From contig CALUPI010000030.1 of the NCBI GenBank assembly GCA_944322645.1, positions 1 through 48,445 on the forward strand: a DNA stretch of 48,445 bases, written 5' to 3'. A model generated the notes under the pieces. That model was given only the letters and a program-made list of their open reading frames with translations, had not been told where the DNA came from and made no database searches. The translations under genes were made by a program, and so were the position numbers. Source of the DNA: an uncultured Ureaplasma sp. Lineage in GTDB: Bacteria > Bacillota_I > Bacilli_A > Mycoplasmatales > Mycoplasmoidaceae. Below, one piece after another: positions 44,348-48,445 of this stretch; positions within the stretch are counted from its first letter, which is position 1; every line of letters begins with the position of its first letter.

Positions 44348-44380
44348 AATAACTTATTCCTTTTTAATTAATATATGTGT

Positions 44381-44439
44381 AAAAATAATATTTTGCACTA
44401 ATTATATTTTAAAACATTTTAAGTTTTTTTACAATAATA

Positions 44440-44447
<8 letters not shown>
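44381..44447 (-). repeat. Inverted repeat in the arcA-arcB spacer
   Basis: A perfect 12-bp inverted repeat, AAAAATAATATT and AATATTATTTTT (44381-44392 and 44436-44447), frames a 43-nt loop. It could fold in the arcA-arcB mRNA and set relative expression or processing, although A+T-only stems of this length also arise by chance. Confidence 0.35.
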
Positions 44448-45657
<1,210 letters not shown>

Positions 45658-45810
45658 TGCAATACCTCTTAATTAAAATAAAATTAGAAATAAAAAATAT
45701 TTCTACTTATAATTTTATATCAATATAATAAAAAAAATATTTTTTTCATTAATATTATAATAAGGTAAAATTTTATTAATATAAAACATAAAGGAAGGTA
45801 TATTAGTCCA
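45658..45810. promoter_or_regulatory. Divergent spacer between arcA and the surface-protein gene
   Basis: About 150 nt of nearly pure A+T. On plus, TATAAT (45756-45761) precedes the surface-protein gene, with AAGGAAGGT near 45790-45798. On minus, several overlapping -10-like AT boxes precede arcA. No operator could be singled out. Confidence 0.4.
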
Positions 45811-48234
45811 ATGCAAAGAAAAACTAAACAAATTTTGCTCATTTTAGGAATTGGTGTGGGTGCAACTGCGGTTGTAGTTGTTCCTACAATAGTAGTTATT
45901 GTAAATAAACATAATGAAACTAAAATTATTAAACTAAATAATAATTTTATAAAATATATAAATACATTTATCCAATTAAATAAAATTAGTAAAAATAAAA
46001 ATGGTGAAGTTGAGTGATTTAATAATCAAGAAAATTTATCATCATTTAAAAAATATATTAATGAATCATTAAAAAATGTAGATTTTGATTTAAGCATTAA
46101 TGATAATTCTATGACATTTAAAATAACTAACAATTATATCTTTGATGACACTATAAATGTTACAGATGTTTCATTTGACAAAGAGGATTCAAAAATAGCT
46201 ACATTAAATGTAGTTTGATACGATCCTTATGTTATCAATGCATCAAATATTTTTGATTTTACTCAAAATTACATAACTGAACATCAAATTACCAATATAA
46301 CTAATTTAAATAATGATAAGTTTAAAGAGGCAATATTAGAATACATACTTAAAGAACAACCAGATTTAAGTTCTCAACTTACTAGTGATGATATAAATAT
46401 AGTTACTGATAATACTGATGAAAACAATCCAAAAGTTAATATTTCTATAAATTTATACATTAATGCTATTTTTGATCTTTCTAATCCATCGGAAAATATA
46501 ACTATTGTTGATCCTGAAATTTCAAAGGAAGTTTCATTTAAGAATTTAGAATTATATAATACTCAAATTAATATTGACTCACGTGTTTTAAATAACTTAC
46601 AAAATTTAGTATTTAGTGACAATATTATTTATCCATCTGATTTGGACTCAATGGTTCCACCTATCGCAATTAATAATTCTAAATTTAAAAAAGATGTTGT
46701 GGATCTTTTTAATTCAACATTATCACCAAATGATTATAAATTATCAATAAATGATATTGATCAAATAACAATGTCTTTGTTGGACAAAAAAGCATCATAT
46801 AATGATTATCTACCCAATGTTGCTAAAATAAAATTAAGTATAAGTTTAAACTCATCAAGTAAATTTAATTTTATAAATTCAGATGATTCCAATGCAATTT
46901 CTATTACTAATAACGGAAAAACCCTTAATGTTAATTTATTTTGTTTCAATGGATTGATTGTTAATGAATCAATGATGAATTCATCAACTAGAATTAATAA
47001 ATTTATCGAAATTAATCAAATCCATTTATCTACTGCAAATGATCAAATTAATTATCAGGGTTCACCATTATATCGATTTTGAAATATTTTTCTAAATAAT
47101 CAAAAAGTTAGTGATACTCCACCAAATTGAATTTATGATGTTATAGATCCTAATTTATATACAATGACTTTTGGATCTTCATATATTAAAATAACTTTAA
47201 ATGATAATTGTGGTTATAGATTTTTTGTTAATGGTAATTCAATTCAAGGTGATGTTACTGTTTCTAACGATAGCAAAACTATTACTATTAATAATATTAG
47301 TTGACCTAAAGAAGAAATTAAAATTAGCACTAATAGCATTACATCTCAATTATTAAAACAAGTATTTACTGAGTTAAATATTAATAATTCTAATCAAATT
47401 GATAAGAATAAATCCCAAATTATCCTTAGATTATTTAATAATCAATTGCCTCCTGAAAATTGTACTATTCAATATGATCAAGATTCAAATTCAATCAATT
47501 TCCAGATTGTTAATAATTCAGATTCTAATGTTTCATTTGTATTTGTAAATAATAATATTCCATTATATTCATTTATGATTGATAATGTTGAATTTCCATC
47601 AGCTATAATTTCTCCAATTAGCAATTATTTAAATTTAGTACAAGAATCAATATTTAATAATTCAATTTGTACAACTGAAAATTTAAATAATTATATAACT
47701 TCAATTATTACTAGTATTTTTTCTAATAAATTAAATCCAACACAATATACTTATGAAATTATAGATAACAATGTAACACTTACAATTAATGATGATGTAA
47801 ATATTGAAATTCAAATTTCACCAGATAGTAAATCAAAGACTTTCACTTTTCCATTTACATTATGTACAGAAATATTAATTGATTCTAATTATCAAAATAT
47901 TATCACAAAAACCTTTTTAAGTAATAATGGTATAACTGTAGATAATATTAATGATCAGTCATCTATTTCAACAATATTAAACGCAATTGTTTTAAATGAA
48001 AATAAAGATGAAATTATTCCTACAATTTCTAATATGATAACTATTTTGTATTCAAATAAGGGAGAATCTACGTTAAGTTTATCTGATAAATTAGTGAATG
48101 TTGAGTCACCATTTGCGTTTAGTGTTGACAATAATTATAGTAAGTCTATTAAAATTATTCTTGATTTTAGTGCTGATGAAACATCTCCAACTGGTGATAC
48201 TAATACATCTTTAAAGTTTTTTTCAAATTATTAA
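45811..48234 (+). CDS. Large extracellular repeat protein with N-terminal membrane anchor
   Basis: An 807-aa protein starting MQRKTKQILLILGIGVGATA. One hydrophobic segment follows the basic start (about residues 8-33) with no lipobox Cys, so it is a signal anchor or uncleaved signal. The rest is hydrophilic, very rich in Asn, Ser, Ile and Thr. It seems built of about seven degenerate modules of roughly 95-130 residues (starting near 74, 169, 289, 420, 533, 624 and 717). Each has a short amphipathic helix such as FKKYINESL or FKKDVVDLF followed by beta-strand-like stretches. No known domain is recognised. A surface role is inferred. It ends at the hairpin at 48234. Confidence 0.72.
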
Positions 48235-48256
48235 AAAATCCTTTTTAGGATTTTTC
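48233..48256 (+). terminator. Terminator of the surface-protein gene
   Basis: AAAAATCC (48234-48241) pairs with GGATTTTT (48248-48255) around a six-base loop; the stop codon overlaps the left arm. The T run is the arm itself. Confidence 0.7.
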
Positions 48257-48337
48257 CACATTTAAATAACAATTGCAACACTATATAATATAGTTGTGGT
48301 TGTTATTTTTTTTATTTTGTAGAGAGTTTGAGATAAA
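48257..48337 (+). other. Intergenic stretch with an imperfect hairpin
   Basis: ACTATA and TATAGT form a core stem, flanked by bulged AACAA/TTGTT pairing and followed by TTATTTTTTTTATTTT. It could be a second terminator, or part of the end of an insertion sequence adjoining the truncated gene. No coding region is seen. Confidence 0.35.
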
Positions 48338-48445
48338 TTGCCCAGAAAAGAGGCAAAAATGGGAAATTGACATAGACCATATCAAACAGCAATTATTATT
48401 AAAAAAATTCAGCATGATGTAAATCCAATAGAGTTATATGAGCAG
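48338..48445 (+). CDS. Start of an unidentified gene, cut by the window edge
   Basis: The frame is open from after TAG at 48320-48322 to the window end. Possible starts are TTG at 48338 (MPRKEAKMGNWH) or ATG at 48359 (MGNWHRPYQTAIIIKKI). The visible part is basic and has one TGA Trp. The last visible residues are DVNPIELYEQ. Too little is present to assign a family; a transposase or DNA-binding protein is possible given the basic start, but unproven. Confidence 0.45.

Overview
The window is a 48 kb piece of a mycoplasma (Mollicutes) chromosome. It is very A+T-rich, genes are packed almost end to end, and TGA is read as tryptophan throughout: reading frames only reach full family length, with conserved Trp positions kept, if TGA is not a stop. 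A complete arginine deiminase pathway, a Rel-type (p)ppGpp enzyme, RNase J, RNase HIII and a SecDF-like protein suggest the hominis/pneumoniae side of the Mollicutes, perhaps a Malacoplasma-like species. That placement is inference, not read from a marker gene.

Layout. 1-9.1 kb, minus strand after a truncated coiled-coil gene: a membrane protein and a ZIP-like metal transporter; an amino-acid permease run together with rpmG-secE-nusG; a small protein resembling an alternative sigma factor; and an overlapping TDT transporter-cysS-rlmB operon. 9.1-10.2 kb: a decayed IS transposase. 10.2-18.3 kb, plus strand: an accessory-looking operon of one 83-aa membrane protein and two tandem paralogous SF1 helicase-nuclease giants (1291 and 1295 aa), with an 18-A homopolymer just upstream of its likely promoter. 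18.3-21.3 kb, minus: an MFS-like transporter, an unknown gene, and rplJ-rplL with an L10 leader. 21.4-28.5 kb, plus: rnj, a deoxynucleoside kinase, pyrG, hisS, aspS. 28.5-30.7 kb, minus: rel. 30.7-39.0 kb: secDF, apt, an HAD hydrolase, rpe, a DivIVA-like gene, acpS and a YigZ family gene on plus, with an rRNA methyltransferase and rnhC on minus. 39.0-40.4 kb, minus: infC-rpmI-rplT behind an attenuator-like leader. 40.4-45.7 kb, minus: arcA-arcB-arcC plus an APC antiporter. 45.8-48.2 kb, plus: a large repeat-bearing surface protein. The start of another gene runs off the right edge.

How the genes work together. Most are core information processing (translation, rRNA modification, tRNA charging, RNA decay) and nucleotide salvage. 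The arc block takes up arginine and releases ornithine, ammonia and ATP. PyrG is notable: its synthetase half looks intact, but the glutaminase half has lost the nucleophilic Cys and the catalytic His, so the enzyme probably uses free ammonia, which the arc pathway makes in bulk. The best candidate for an undescribed system is the helicase-nuclease operon at 10.2-18.3 kb: two fused helicase plus PD-(D/E)XK-like nuclease proteins, a small membrane partner, an IS scar beside it and a possible phase-variable promoter. No tRNA, rRNA or CRISPR array was seen.
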